This document shows positions 55,568-63,749 of a stretch of 63,896 bases of DNA, piece after piece. The translations under genes were made by a program, and so were the position numbers. The stretch comes from Sporomusaceae bacterium (GTDB taxonomy: Bacteria > Bacillota > Negativicutes > UBA1444): assembly GCA_018434355.1 (NCBI GenBank), contig JAHDPL010000026.1:1-63896 (forward strand). Reading direction: 5' to 3'. The notes under the pieces were generated by a model. It had not been told where the DNA came from. It worked only from the letters and a program-made list of their open reading frames with translations, and did not search any database. The stretch's first letter is position 1. Every line of letters starts with the position of its first letter.

Positions 55568-55598
55568 AAAAACGGGCCCCTGCATCAGGACCCGTTAA
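55568..55598 (-). terminator. Terminator after the aminotransferase
   Basis: Minus-strand ACGGGTCCTG, loop, CAGGGGCCCGT followed by TTTTTTG, shortly after the stop codon. Confidence 0.85.
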
Positions 55599-55626
55599 AA
55601 ACAAAGGAAATACTGAAAAACGTCGC

Positions 55627-56793
55627 CTATTTCTGTTTCAGTCTCTGCAATTTTTCCACGGCGGCTTGCAAGGTCGACATCTCTTTGCAGAAGCAGAAGC
55701 GGATGAATTTCTTGGCATCGGGATGGCCCGGTCGGTAGAAACTGGAGCCGGGCACCGTGGCCACGCCGATTTCCGAGGCCAGATAAAACGCGAACGCCAC
55801 ATCGTCGTCCCAGCCGAACGGTTCGATCTCGGCCATGATGTAGTAGGCGCCGCCGGGACGCACGCAGCGGAAGCCGACGTCTGTCAGCGCCTGCAGCAAG
55901 TAGTCGCGCCGCTCGCGGTAAAAATCGCTCAGTTCCTGATAGTAGCTGTCGGGGAAGGCGAACGCCTCGGCGCAGGCTTCCTGAAGCGGGGCAGACGCGC
56001 CGACAGTAAGGAAGTCGTGCACTTTGCGGATCGAAGCGGTCAACTCGGCCGACGCCATGATGAAGCCGATCCGCCAGCCGGTCACGCTGTAAGTCTTGGA
56101 GACGCTGTTGACGGCAATCGTCCGCTCGGCCATGCCGGGAAGCGTCCACAGCGGAATATGCTCGGCCCCGTCATAGAGGATGTGCTCATAAATCTCGTCG
56201 GTGATTGCCAGGACATCATATTTTTTGCACAGCTCGGCGATGAATTCCAGGTCGCTGCGCGAGAACACCCGGCCGGTCGGGTTGTTCGGCGAGTTGATGA
56301 TGATGGCGCGGGTCTTTTCGTTAAATGCCGCTGCCAGCTCAGCCCGGTCAAACGAGAACTCGGGCGGGTTCAGGCTGACGAAGCGCGGCGTTGCGCCGCA
56401 CAGGATGGCGTCCGGCCCGTAGTTTTCATAAAACGGCTCGAATACAACGACTTCTTCACCCGGGTTGACGGTCGCCATCAACGAGGCGATCATCCCTTCG
56501 GTCGCGCCGCAACATACGGTCAGATTGGTTTCCGGGTCGAGCTGCACGCCGTAATCGCGGAAGGTCTTGGCGACAATCCCGTCGCGCAGGCTCTTGGTGC
56601 CCCATGTGATCGCATACTGGTTGTGGTTGTTCATGATCGCCCGGCAGGCGGCGTCCTTGATCTCAGGCGGCGCAGGGAAATCGGGGAAACCCTGGGCCAG
56701 GTTCACCGCTTTATGTTTGGCAGCGACGCGGGACATCTCCCGGATCACCGATTCCTTGAACTGGGCTGCCTTGTGGGAAACAAACTCTCTCAC
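55627..56793 (-). CDS. Class I/II pyridoxal-phosphate aminotransferase
   Basis: A 388-residue fold-type I aminotransferase. The PLP lysine is in SVSKTYSVTGWR (K233). NSPNNPTG and TDEIYEH are also typical, and the N-terminal NLAQGFPDFP resembles the glutamine/methionine/kynurenine transaminase branch. The substrate is uncertain. GTG start with AGGAGG upstream; it overlaps the preceding gene by four bases (GTGA). Confidence 0.92.
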   Translation of the reverse strand: MREFVSHKAAQFKESVIREMSRVAAKHKAVNLAQGFPDFPAPPEIKDAACRAIMNNHNQYAITWGTKSLRDGIVAKTFRDYGVQLDPETNLTVCCGATEGMIASLMATVNPGEEVVVFEPFYENYGPDAILCGATPRFVSLNPPEFSFDRAELAAAFNEKTRAIIINSPNNPTGRVFSRSDLEFIAELCKKYDVLAITDEIYEHILYDGAEHIPLWTLPGMAERTIAVNSVSKTYSVTGWRIGFIMASAELTASIRKVHDFLTVGASAPLQEACAEAFAFPDSYYQELSDFYRERRDYLLQALTDVGFRCVRPGGAYYIMAEIEPFGWDDDVAFAFYLASEIGVATVPGSSFYRPGHPDAKKFIRFCFCKEMSTLQAAVEKLQRLKQK

Positions 56794-57458
56794 TGATTCG
56801 GGCCTCCTTGTGTTTTGGTTTTATCTGGCACTGCCGGTTTGACCGGCGGCGGTGGATAACAGCCGTTGAAAATTCCATCCTCATCAAACGCGATCAATCC
56901 GCCGGCCTGACAGGTGCTGGCCACTTTCTTCTTGGTTTTCAGCGCGCTGACGAACAGGCTTTCCTGATCGAGAATGCAGGTGGCGACGTTGCCGTCGGTG
57001 CGGAACGAGATCGGCGCATCACCGCGGCAGGGTACGGCGGCGTCCTTTTTATAAGGCAGCAGTTGCGTGTCCTTGAGTTTGGCGACCTCCAGCGTGCCTG
57101 CCGGATAAAAAGCCACCCGGCCGCCGGCCTTCACTGCGACCGTTTCGGTCATCGTACGGCGATATTTTGCATCAGCAGTCAGCGTGCAATACTCGACCTT
57201 GCCCTGCGGCGTGAACGCCGCTGCATGCTTGGCCGCACAGGAAATCGGCTGTCCGCCCACTGCAGTAAACTCAGTCGCTTTTTCCAGCAAACAGGATTTC
57301 ACCTGCTTGCCGTCACGCATCTCGATGCCGTAGGGCAGGCAAGCCGCAGTCACGTCGCCGCCCGCCGGCAGGTTTTTTGCCGCCGCACCGCTCAGGTCCG
57401 CCATCAATACGACAGTTGCCGCCACTATAGCAACGAGCATGCAGTTCATCTTTTTCAT
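56790..57458 (-). CDS. Secreted protein with four Cys-pair repeats
   Basis: A 222-residue protein with a signal peptide (~1-26). The mature part shows four repeats of the form C, five to ten residues, then a strand ending G-x-V and a second C (e.g. ACLPYGIEMRDG...SC, PCRGDAPISFRTDG...TC, TCQAGGLIAFDEDG...GC). The pairs could form disulfides in small beta hairpins. The C-terminus is a Pro/Lys-rich tail. I do not recognise the family. It starts with GAGGTG upstream and overlaps the aminotransferase by four bases, but a functional link is unclear. Confidence 0.65.
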   Translation of the reverse strand: MKKMNCMLVAIVAATVVLMADLSGAAAKNLPAGGDVTAACLPYGIEMRDGKQVKSCLLEKATEFTAVGGQPISCAAKHAAAFTPQGKVEYCTLTADAKYRRTMTETVAVKAGGRVAFYPAGTLEVAKLKDTQLLPYKKDAAVPCRGDAPISFRTDGNVATCILDQESLFVSALKTKKKVASTCQAGGLIAFDEDGIFNGCYPPPPVKPAVPDKTKTQGGPNQ

Positions 57459-57532
57459 TTCGCACACCTCAATCTATTGTGATTCGACTGCCAAAATGCA
57501 GCCGCCGTTCATTTTCATTGACCCATATTGTA

Positions 57533-58846
57533 TTATACCGGCGGGCGAATGTCCACCCCGTCCTCAGCCTCCGCCGCCTCAGCCAGCAGGGTTTCCGCGC
57601 CTGCGGACGGCAGCAGCTGCACCCCTTTGAGCTTGCGTTCGATCGTGCGGCTTTTGCGCGCCGCATCATCCATCACGTTGCTGGCTTCCTGCAGTTTTTT
57701 GTTGGTTTTCTCCAAAATGTCGCCAAATTTGCCAAATTCGGTCTTGACCGCGCTGAGCAGCATCCAGACTTCCGAGGAACGCTTCTCGATCGCCAGCGTG
57801 CGGAAGCCCATCTGCAGACTGCTGAGAATCGCCGACAAGGTCGTCGGGCCGGCCACCGTCACATGATATTCGCGCATCAGCGTTTCATACAGGCCGGTTC
57901 GGCGCAGCACCTCCGCATACAGCCCCTCCACCGGCAGGAACAGAATGCCGAAATCGGTGGTGTGCGGCGGCGACAGGTATTTGTCGCGGATATCCTTCGC
58001 TTCCGCCTTGATCCGCAGTTCCAGCGCTTTGGCCGCCGCTTCGGCCCCGGCCGCATCGGCCAGTTCCTGCGCTTCCAACAGGCGTTGGTAGTCCTCCTGG
58101 GGGAACTTGGCGTCGATCGGCAGGTGCACGACGGCCTCGCCGCCCTGCCCCGGCAGGATGATCGCAAACTCGACCCGCGCGTCGCTGCCCGGCTTGGTCG
58201 CCACATTGGCCGCGTACTGGCCCGGCGCGAGCAGTTGTTCCAGCAATGCGCCCAGTTGCAGTTCGCCCCAGGTTCCGCGCGTCTTCACATTGGTCAGCAC
58301 TTTCTTCAGATCGCCCACGCCGACCGCCAGCGCCTGCATCTCGCCCAGTCCTTTGTGCACCTGCTCCAGCCGCTCGTTGACCAGCTGGAACGACTCGCCG
58401 AGCCGCTTTTCCAGCGTGGCGTGCAGCTTTTCATCCACCGTCTGCCGCATCGCCTCCAGCTTTTGGCTGTTGTCGGCCTGCAGCGCCTGGACCTGGGTTT
58501 CCAGCGTCTGGCGCATCCGTTCCAGCCGCAGCTCATTGCCCTGGGTCAGAAACTGCAGTTGTTTGGCGAAGCTGGCCAGTTGCTCGCCCTGCTGGCCAGC
58601 GTTTTCCGCCAGCCGGCGCAGTATTGCTTCATTATAATGGTTGGCGGTCGTTGACACTTCTTCGCGCAGCGCCTTGGCCTGCCAAGCGTTTTCCTGCCGT
58701 GACCGTTCGGCCTCTTCGCGCAGCTGCCGCTCCAACCGGTCCAACCGAGCCGCGGTTTCCTTATCGCCGCCGGAAGAACGGCGCAGCAAAACCGCCGCCA
58801 AAATCAGCACATTAAGTCCCAGCGAAACCATCAGCAAATAATCCAC
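57533..58846 (-). CDS. rmuC: DNA recombination protein RmuC
   Basis: A 437-residue protein. A short N-terminal membrane helix is followed by a long coiled coil (to ~150). The RmuC nuclease-like domain includes GTWGELQLGALLEQLL, HLPIDAKFPQEDYQRL and LFLPVEGLYAEVLR. RmuC limits recombination at inverted repeats in E. coli. GTG start after AGGGGGTTCATT. Lies 12 bp after the MFS gene. Confidence 0.94.
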   Translation of the reverse strand: MDYLLMVSLGLNVLILAAVLLRRSSGGDKETAARLDRLERQLREEAERSRQENAWQAKALREEVSTTANHYNEAILRRLAENAGQQGEQLASFAKQLQFLTQGNELRLERMRQTLETQVQALQADNSQKLEAMRQTVDEKLHATLEKRLGESFQLVNERLEQVHKGLGEMQALAVGVGDLKKVLTNVKTRGTWGELQLGALLEQLLAPGQYAANVATKPGSDARVEFAIILPGQGGEAVVHLPIDAKFPQEDYQRLLEAQELADAAGAEAAAKALELRIKAEAKDIRDKYLSPPHTTDFGILFLPVEGLYAEVLRRTGLYETLMREYHVTVAGPTTLSAILSSLQMGFRTLAIEKRSSEVWMLLSAVKTEFGKFGDILEKTNKKLQEASNVMDDAARKSRTIERKLKGVQLLPSAGAETLLAEAAEAEDGVDIRPPV

Positions 58847-58858
58847 AATGAACCCCCT

Positions 58859-60004
58859 CTACTTCTCTGTCCCGACGAAGCGGCAGGCGATAAACAGTCC
58901 TAGCAGACCCGCGACGCCGCACAGCCAGAAGCCTGCGCCCAGGCCAGCCGTATCCGCCATAACGCCTACGACCACCGGCCCGGCAAACATCCCCAGTGCG
59001 TATAGCGACTGAAACACGCCCATCGCCGTTGCCTTGGCCCCCGGGGCCATCGTCGCCACGCTAAAACTCATCAGTAGCGGAAACACCAGTCCGCGGCCAA
59101 AGCCGCCGATCATCTGCGACACATATAGCTGCAACAGACTATCCAGAGCAGGAATCACCGCCGTCGCAGCGCCCATCAGCAGAAACCCCAGACAGATTGA
59201 GTGCCGCAGCCCCAGACGCCTGACGAACCAGCCTCCCGCCAGCACCGAAGCGACGATGCTGGGCGCCGAGGACAGCGTAGGCAGCAGGCCCAGCTCAAAG
59301 TTTGACGCACCGAGATTCTTCGCCGCCACCGGCACAAACCCGAACAGACCGCCGTAGGCGATCAGCTGTGCCAGGCTGGCCATCGCCGCCGCCATCAGCA
59401 GTTGCAGGTTTCGCATGATGGCCGGCGCTTCCGACAACCGCAGCGGGGCCGTACCGGTCGGCGTCGTCTCCCTGATCCCCAGCGACAGGCCAAACCCAAG
59501 CGCCGCGCCTGCCGCCGCCAGGATAAACGTAGCGCTCCAGCCGTGCCACTCCGCCACCAGGCCGCCGGCGAACATCCCGGCCATTTGGCCGGCGAACCCC
59601 AGTGAATTCAAAATGCCATAGGCGCGCGGCGCTTCAGTTTCAGAGAAATAACTGCTGAACAGCACCACCATCACGACCCAGGCTGTAGCCGAGACGCCGG
59701 ATAAACCGCGAAAAATCAGCAACGATTCCACATTCGGCGCCAGCCACATCCCCAGCGCGCTCGCGCAGGAAACCGCCATCGCCAGCAGGACGAACAACTT
59801 TCGTTTGCGCCAGCGGTCGGACAAAATCCCTTGCGGAATCCGCAGCAACAGTTGGGTGATGCCGTAAACCCCGATCACCAGCCCGACCATTTTGTAGGAA
59901 GCGCCGAGCGAAGCCGCATATAGCGGCAGAATCGGCACATAGGTGTACATGGAAAACCAATATAGCAACATCGCAACGCAAAACAGCGACTGCATCGCAT
60001 TCAT
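58859..60004 (-). CDS. MFS transporter
   Basis: A 381-residue transporter with about 12 helices. The loop after helix 2 reads GILSDRWRKRKLF, the conserved MFS G-x-x-x-D-R-x-x-R/K-R/K motif. The second half contains the matching GGWFVRRLGLRHSI. The substrate is unknown; it resembles small-molecule or drug exporters. The ATG at 60004 follows GGGGATGGG. The region from 60005 to 60356 has no gene and holds the promoter of the next plus-strand gene. Confidence 0.85.
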   Translation of the reverse strand: MNAMQSLFCVAMLLYWFSMYTYVPILPLYAASLGASYKMVGLVIGVYGITQLLLRIPQGILSDRWRKRKLFVLLAMAVSCASALGMWLAPNVESLLIFRGLSGVSATAWVVMVVLFSSYFSETEAPRAYGILNSLGFAGQMAGMFAGGLVAEWHGWSATFILAAAGAALGFGLSLGIRETTPTGTAPLRLSEAPAIMRNLQLLMAAAMASLAQLIAYGGLFGFVPVAAKNLGASNFELGLLPTLSSAPSIVASVLAGGWFVRRLGLRHSICLGFLLMGAATAVIPALDSLLQLYVSQMIGGFGRGLVFPLLMSFSVATMAPGAKATAMGVFQSLYALGMFAGPVVVGVMADTAGLGAGFWLCGVAGLLGLFIACRFVGTEK

Positions 60005-60155
60005 ACCGCAAACCCATCCCCTTGTTACTCCATCGCTTTGTTGTTCGCTGCGCCGGCGGATTCTCCTGCTGTGTTGGCGATAACCGCATCTTTCGTAAGC
60101 TATCACGAGCTAATCGAGAATTATTGGCCGTAATATCATTTTTTCTCAAGAATAT

Positions 60156-60198
60156 TGCGTTTTTTGTCCGTAATTGGTTATACTAAGATAGCCAATTT
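60156..60198 (+). promoter_or_regulatory. Promoter with overlapping inverted repeat upstream of yaaH-like gene
   Basis: TTGCGT (60156-60161), 18-bp spacer, TATACT (60180-60185). An inverted repeat AATTGG (60173-60178) / CCAATT (60193-60198) brackets the -10 box and could be an operator. The ~170-bp leader between here and the gene contains only a short CCGG hairpin. Confidence 0.5.
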
Positions 60199-60356
60199 TT
60201 TTCGCATTTTGTATGCACGATTTTTTTGCAAAAAGGAGCGTGAGCAAGCAGCATTTCAGCACTATTCGGCATAATTCCCCGGACACCGGGAGTACATTGC
60301 GCTCAGCGAAGCTTCGAACGAATCAAATCAAAAACAACCAGGAGGAATGAATTTTA

Positions 60357-60965
60357 ATGAGTGAAAAAGTAGTCAACAAACTTTCTGTCGCCAATCCTAC
60401 CGGTCTCGGCCTGTTTGGCCTGGCCATCGTGACCTTTGTGGCGGCCTCGCAAAAGCTGGGGATCACCACCGGACTTTCTTATGTTATCGTATACGCCATG
60501 TTCCTCGGCGCGACTGCGCAACTCGTCGCCTGCATCTTCGACTTCTTCCATGAAAACATCTGGGGCGCGACCGTGTTCGGCGCTTACGCCTTCTTCTGGT
60601 ACGGCATCGCTACTTGCTGGCTGATCAACATGGGCGCATTCGGCCCGGCGCTGCAAAAAGCGGTCGACGTCAAGCAAATCGGCTTTGCCTTCCTCGGCTA
60701 CCTGATTTTCTCGGTCCTGATGACCATCGGCGCGATGGAAGTCAACAAAGTCATTTTCGCCGACATGGTTGTCATCGACATCCTGCTGACCGCCCTGACC
60801 CTCAACGCGTTCGGCGTTGCCAAGGAATTGACCGGCCTGATCGGCGGCATCGCCGAAATGGTCACCGCGCTGATCTCCTTCTACGCCTGCGCCGCGGTCG
60901 TGCTCAATACCCACTTCGGCAAGCCGTTCATGCCGATGGGCAAACCGTTCGGCATCTTCAAATAA
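60357..60965 (+). CDS. GPR1/FUN34/YaaH-family acetate transporter
   Basis: A 202-residue membrane protein with six helices. It begins with the family motif NPTGLGLFGLA and continues with ATAQLVACIFDFFHENIWGAT, where the F-x-x-x-N-x-F/W block is typical. Bacterial relatives (SatP) take up acetate or succinate with protons. AGGAGG lies 11 bases upstream of the ATG. It is transcribed alone, in the opposite direction to its neighbours. Confidence 0.92.
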   Translation: MSEKVVNKLSVANPTGLGLFGLAIVTFVAASQKLGITTGLSYVIVYAMFLGATAQLVACIFDFFHENIWGATVFGAYAFFWYGIATCWLINMGAFGPALQKAVDVKQIGFAFLGYLIFSVLMTIGAMEVNKVIFADMVVIDILLTALTLNAFGVAKELTGLIGGIAEMVTALISFYACAAVVLNTHFGKPFMPMGKPFGIFK

Positions 60966-60993
60966 GCGCCTAGTCCTAGCAAAATTTCGTAGC

Positions 60994-61039
60994 AAAGCCG
61001 CGACCACCAGCCCGACAGGGGTGATGGTCGCGGCTTTTT
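60994..61039. terminator. Terminator after yaaH-like gene, probably bidirectional
   Basis: AAAGCCGCGACCA ... TGGTCGCGGCTTTTTC, a 13-bp stem. It also faces the end of the Cys-rich peptide gene from the other side. Confidence 0.85.
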
Positions 61040-61052
61040 CGTTGTCTGTAGC

Positions 61053-61298
61053 TTACTTGAAGCCCTGCACGCAAGTCGGCGGCGGTACTTCGGGCGGGCG
61101 CTGGTTCACGCAGGTGTTGGAGGTGCAGCTGGTGACGCAGAAACTGTTGCACTGCGTACACAGACGGCTCGGCTCGGCCGACGCGGCCGAAAACACCGAC
61201 AACACCTCGCAGGCCGCCGTCGCCACGATGGCTACGCCGCATTTCACGCAAAATTCACGCCTGGACAGAGCCTCTTTGCCTTGCTGTTCCGTTCCCAT
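61053..61298 (-). CDS. Cys-rich peptide with Tat-like leader, candidate RiPP precursor
   Basis: An 81-residue peptide. The N-terminus contains SRREFCVK (residues 12-19), close to the twin-arginine consensus. A hydrophobic stretch and an A-x-A site follow (SAASA, residue 41). The predicted 40-residue core has six cysteines spaced C-x2-C-x3-C-x3-C-x4-C-x12-C (C47 to C76), with Thr and Ser between them and a Pro-rich turn. Three more Cys are in the leader (17, 20, 30). AGGAGGGATTGAG precedes the ATG. It follows the radical SAM/SPASM gene by 48 bp. The Cys pattern recalls SCIFF-type thioether peptides, but those lack a Tat leader. Alternatively it could be a small Tat-exported metal-binding protein. 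Confidence 0.75.
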   Translation of the reverse strand: MGTEQQGKEALSRREFCVKCGVAIVATAACEVLSVFSAASAEPSRLCTQCNSFCVTSCTSNTCVNQRPPEVPPPTCVQGFK

Positions 61299-61346
61299 CT
61301 CAATCCCTCCTGTCTTGATTCATTGATCCACTCTGTGCTTTTCCTT

Positions 61347-62879
61347 TCAACAATACTTCGCTTCTGGTCCGTCGCTGCGGATTGGCGGGGTTTCGCAGCC
61401 GTCAGCGAGTCGCGCCGCCTGTTCGGCATATTCCCACAACAGTACTTCCAGCACTTTTTTCGTATATTCGCAGTTGATCCGTTCCGCGTAACTCTGAGCT
61501 TTGAGAGACAAATCCGTGCGGCCCGCCATCGCCAGCATCTGCACCGGACAGCCGCCACCGCACAGATAGCGCCATGCGCACGACTTGCAATCGGATCGCT
61601 GATCGACATGCAGTTCTTCCACCAGGGCCACCGCCACCGCAGGGTCGGGGTAACTGCCGCTCAGCACATTTCCCTGATTGTAACGCTTGATCCCCACCAG
61701 ATAGATGCAGGGATATACATCGCCGTTCACGTCCACCACCGGCGTATTGCCGAACGGTGCGCCGCAACCCAGTACGCAGTAATTGCCTGGCTGGATCTTG
61801 GACCGGAACGTGCTGAAGGGGAACAGTCGCTCCAGACCCCAGTCGCCGTTCGCCTGAATCTTGAGCAGCGAAGCCAGCAGTCGGTCAACATCGGGAATCA
61901 GTTCATCCGGCAGCAGTTCCTCGTCGGAGTTCACTGCATTCACCGGCACGAAGGCCGAGCCATTGCCGCCCAGAGCGAAGTGATGCCGGGCGGTTTCGGC
62001 CATCTGGTCCTGATTCAGCGCCGTCACGGTCGTGCGCAGGTTAACTGGGATTCCAGCCTCGGTCAGCTTTTTCACGTTGGCGGCGATCGCAGCATGTGAA
62101 CCGGCGCCGCCCTTGTAAGGACGGCAAGCGTCATGCACGCCGCCCACCCCGTCGATATCGCAAAGCACCGTGATGCTATGCGCCTTTACCCTGTCGATGA
62201 AGTCCTCCGGCAGAAAACTGAGATTGCTGGTCACATGGTAGCGGAATTCGATATCCGGATACTTCGGCTTCAGCGCCGCCTCGGCGTAATCGATCGTGCG
62301 TGTCGCCAACTCCCAGTTCAGCAGCGGCTCGCCGCCAAACATCGCGATTTCGAGAAACCCGCCCGGTTTGATGCGGGCCGCGCAACTCTCTACCGCCGTG
62401 AAAGCGACTTCCTCCGTCATCATCGGATGTTCGCTTTTCCGGTAGGTGCGCTTGCCGTTCAGGCAATAGATGCAGCCGAGATTGCAGTCTTGCGATAGCA
62501 ACAAATAGAGCGACATCCCCGGCGACAACGCCGTCAGTTCTTCTACTGTCGGCTTGGCGGAGGGCGGCGCCAACTCGTCCTCGCTGGTGGCGACCAGGAT
62601 ATGGTGGCTGATCAAAAAATCGATGACGGCAGTTTCTTCCGGCCACAGCGCAGCAAGTTCGTCGCGGCTGAGCAGTCCACAGTCGGCGCTTGCCAGCAAT
62701 GCATCGACAAACTCGCGACCACGCCGGAACAATAGCGGCCGGGGCTGCAGCGAGTTCAGCAGCAACAGGCGGCCTTCCCGTTCCAGACGAATCAGATTGG
62801 CGGTCACTTTCAGCGGGGTATCGCCCGCCACCAGTGCTGCTTTATCCATGCTCTCCATCCCATCGCCCTTATCGGTCAT
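61347..62879 (-). CDS. Radical SAM/SPASM peptide maturase with PqqD-like N-terminus
   Basis: A 510-residue enzyme. Residues ~20-100 look like a PqqD-like winged-helix (RRE) domain that binds leader peptides. The radical SAM cluster motif is C132-x3-C136-x2-C139, followed by FGGEPLL. A SPASM domain has cysteines 368, 372, 391, 431, 434, 440, 444 and 470, enough for two auxiliary Fe-S clusters. This is the typical layout of RiPP maturases that form thioether or C-C links. The likely substrate is the six-Cys peptide encoded next. The ATG at 62879 has only a weak ribosome site (GAGAAAGA); residues 8 and 11 are alternative starts. Confidence 0.9.
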   Translation of the reverse strand: MTDKGDGMESMDKAALVAGDTPLKVTANLIRLEREGRLLLLNSLQPRPLLFRRGREFVDALLASADCGLLSRDELAALWPEETAVIDFLISHHILVATSEDELAPPSAKPTVEELTALSPGMSLYLLLSQDCNLGCIYCLNGKRTYRKSEHPMMTEEVAFTAVESCAARIKPGGFLEIAMFGGEPLLNWELATRTIDYAEAALKPKYPDIEFRYHVTSNLSFLPEDFIDRVKAHSITVLCDIDGVGGVHDACRPYKGGAGSHAAIAANVKKLTEAGIPVNLRTTVTALNQDQMAETARHHFALGGNGSAFVPVNAVNSDEELLPDELIPDVDRLLASLLKIQANGDWGLERLFPFSTFRSKIQPGNYCVLGCGAPFGNTPVVDVNGDVYPCIYLVGIKRYNQGNVLSGSYPDPAVAVALVEELHVDQRSDCKSCAWRYLCGGGCPVQMLAMAGRTDLSLKAQSYAERINCEYTKKVLEVLLWEYAEQAARLADGCETPPIRSDGPEAKYC

Positions 62880-62892
62880 TCTTTCTCACAGT

Positions 62893-63453
62893 CTAAAAAT
62901 CGCGGTTTGTTGCGCGTTGTTTTTCTTTTTCCAGCAAAGTCTGGTTGTCATAGTTCACAAACACCCGACTGTTGTCGCCGCCTTTGTGCGGATAGTTTTT
63001 TCCCAGCTTGACCAGAATGCGGACGCCGTTCTCGTCAATCGTCCAGTAGTCGGAATCGTCATAGGGGCGCTTGGTCGGCTGGCCATACTTTTTGATCATT
63101 TGCGCTTCGATATCGCGGAAATAATAGTCGATCGTAGCATTGCTGACGTTGCCGTACGCATGGTAGGTATCGACAAACAGGGCCCCGCCGCTGTAGAACA
63201 CATTGTTGACAAAGCGGAATGTCAGATACGCCTTGCGAGCGGCAAACATCCCCTCGTAAATGTCTCTTTGAACATTCGATTCGGCGTCTTTGGGGAAATG
63301 CAATTCGGCCATTTTTTGCGCGACAGCACTGCGGCTGGTCCCCCAGGCAATGTCCATGAATCCGTCAGCACCGGTCGCCCCAGCCAAGGAAGCCCCTGAG
63401 AGCAACAGCACCAGCAATGCCCCCAGCAAGGCGCGTCTACATCGTTGCAGCAT
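62893..63453 (-). CDS. Secreted protein of unknown function
   Basis: A 186-residue protein with a clear signal peptide (LLGALLVLLLSGASLAGA). The mature part begins FMDIAWGTSRSAVAQKM, a pattern seen in several small secreted families where W-G-x-S/T starts a helix that tracks an alpha/beta domain. A Tyr-rich central stretch (FVNNVFYSGGALF, YYFRDIEAQMIKKYGQP) follows. There is no Cys in the mature part. It ends 13 bp before the radical SAM gene, so it is likely part of the same operon, perhaps as a partner in export or binding of the peptide; this is inference. Confidence 0.7.
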   Translation of the reverse strand: MLQRCRRALLGALLVLLLSGASLAGATGADGFMDIAWGTSRSAVAQKMAELHFPKDAESNVQRDIYEGMFAARKAYLTFRFVNNVFYSGGALFVDTYHAYGNVSNATIDYYFRDIEAQMIKKYGQPTKRPYDDSDYWTIDENGVRILVKLGKNYPHKGGDNSRVFVNYDNQTLLEKEKQRATNRDF

Positions 63454-63497
63454 CTTCCTGCCTCCTCTGATTTAACGTCGTGCTGTCATCACTGCGG

Positions 63498-63749
63498 TCA
63501 ATTGCCGGCTTGCCAATTGTGCGATCCGCCTCGCGAACAACTGCCTGGCGAAGGCTTATTGCCGCTTTTGGTCACGATGTGAAAGCCGCATTTGGAGCAG
63601 ACCCAGGACCCGGCCGCCTCAGCCACGCCGAGCACCTTGAGCCGGGCTTCGCCAAGCATGCTGTTTTCTGCGGGATTGTGAACGATCGCGCCTGCTAGGG
63701 CCAGAATGCCGATGACCGACAAAATACAGACCAATTTGAGTTTTTTCAT
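63498..63749 (-). CDS. Small secreted zinc-ribbon-like peptide
   Basis: An 83-residue protein with an N-terminal hydrophobic segment (LVCILSVIGILALAGAIV) that may be a signal peptide or anchor. The C-terminus reads WVCSKCGFH and, ~15 residues later, a third Cys and GGSHNW. The single CxxC plus Cys/His could bind a metal. GGGAGG precedes the ATG. It is the first gene of the putative four-gene peptide cluster; the ~150 bp upstream to the window end shows no gene and no clear promoter. Confidence 0.65.
   Translation of the reverse strand: MKKLKLVCILSVIGILALAGAIVHNPAENSMLGEARLKVLGVAEAAGSWVCSKCGFHIVTKSGNKPSPGSCSRGGSHNWQAGN

Noticed and set aside
53298-55598. The two similar hairpins (53298-53330 and 55568-55598) as copies of a mobile repeat
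   Set aside because: Both are typical terminators with T runs right after genes; the similarity is limited to the short stem.
61053-61298. Calling the Cys-rich peptide a classical SCIFF precursor
   Set aside because: It has a Tat-like leader and export site, unlike SCIFF peptides, and its Cys spacing differs; kept as a separate candidate family.
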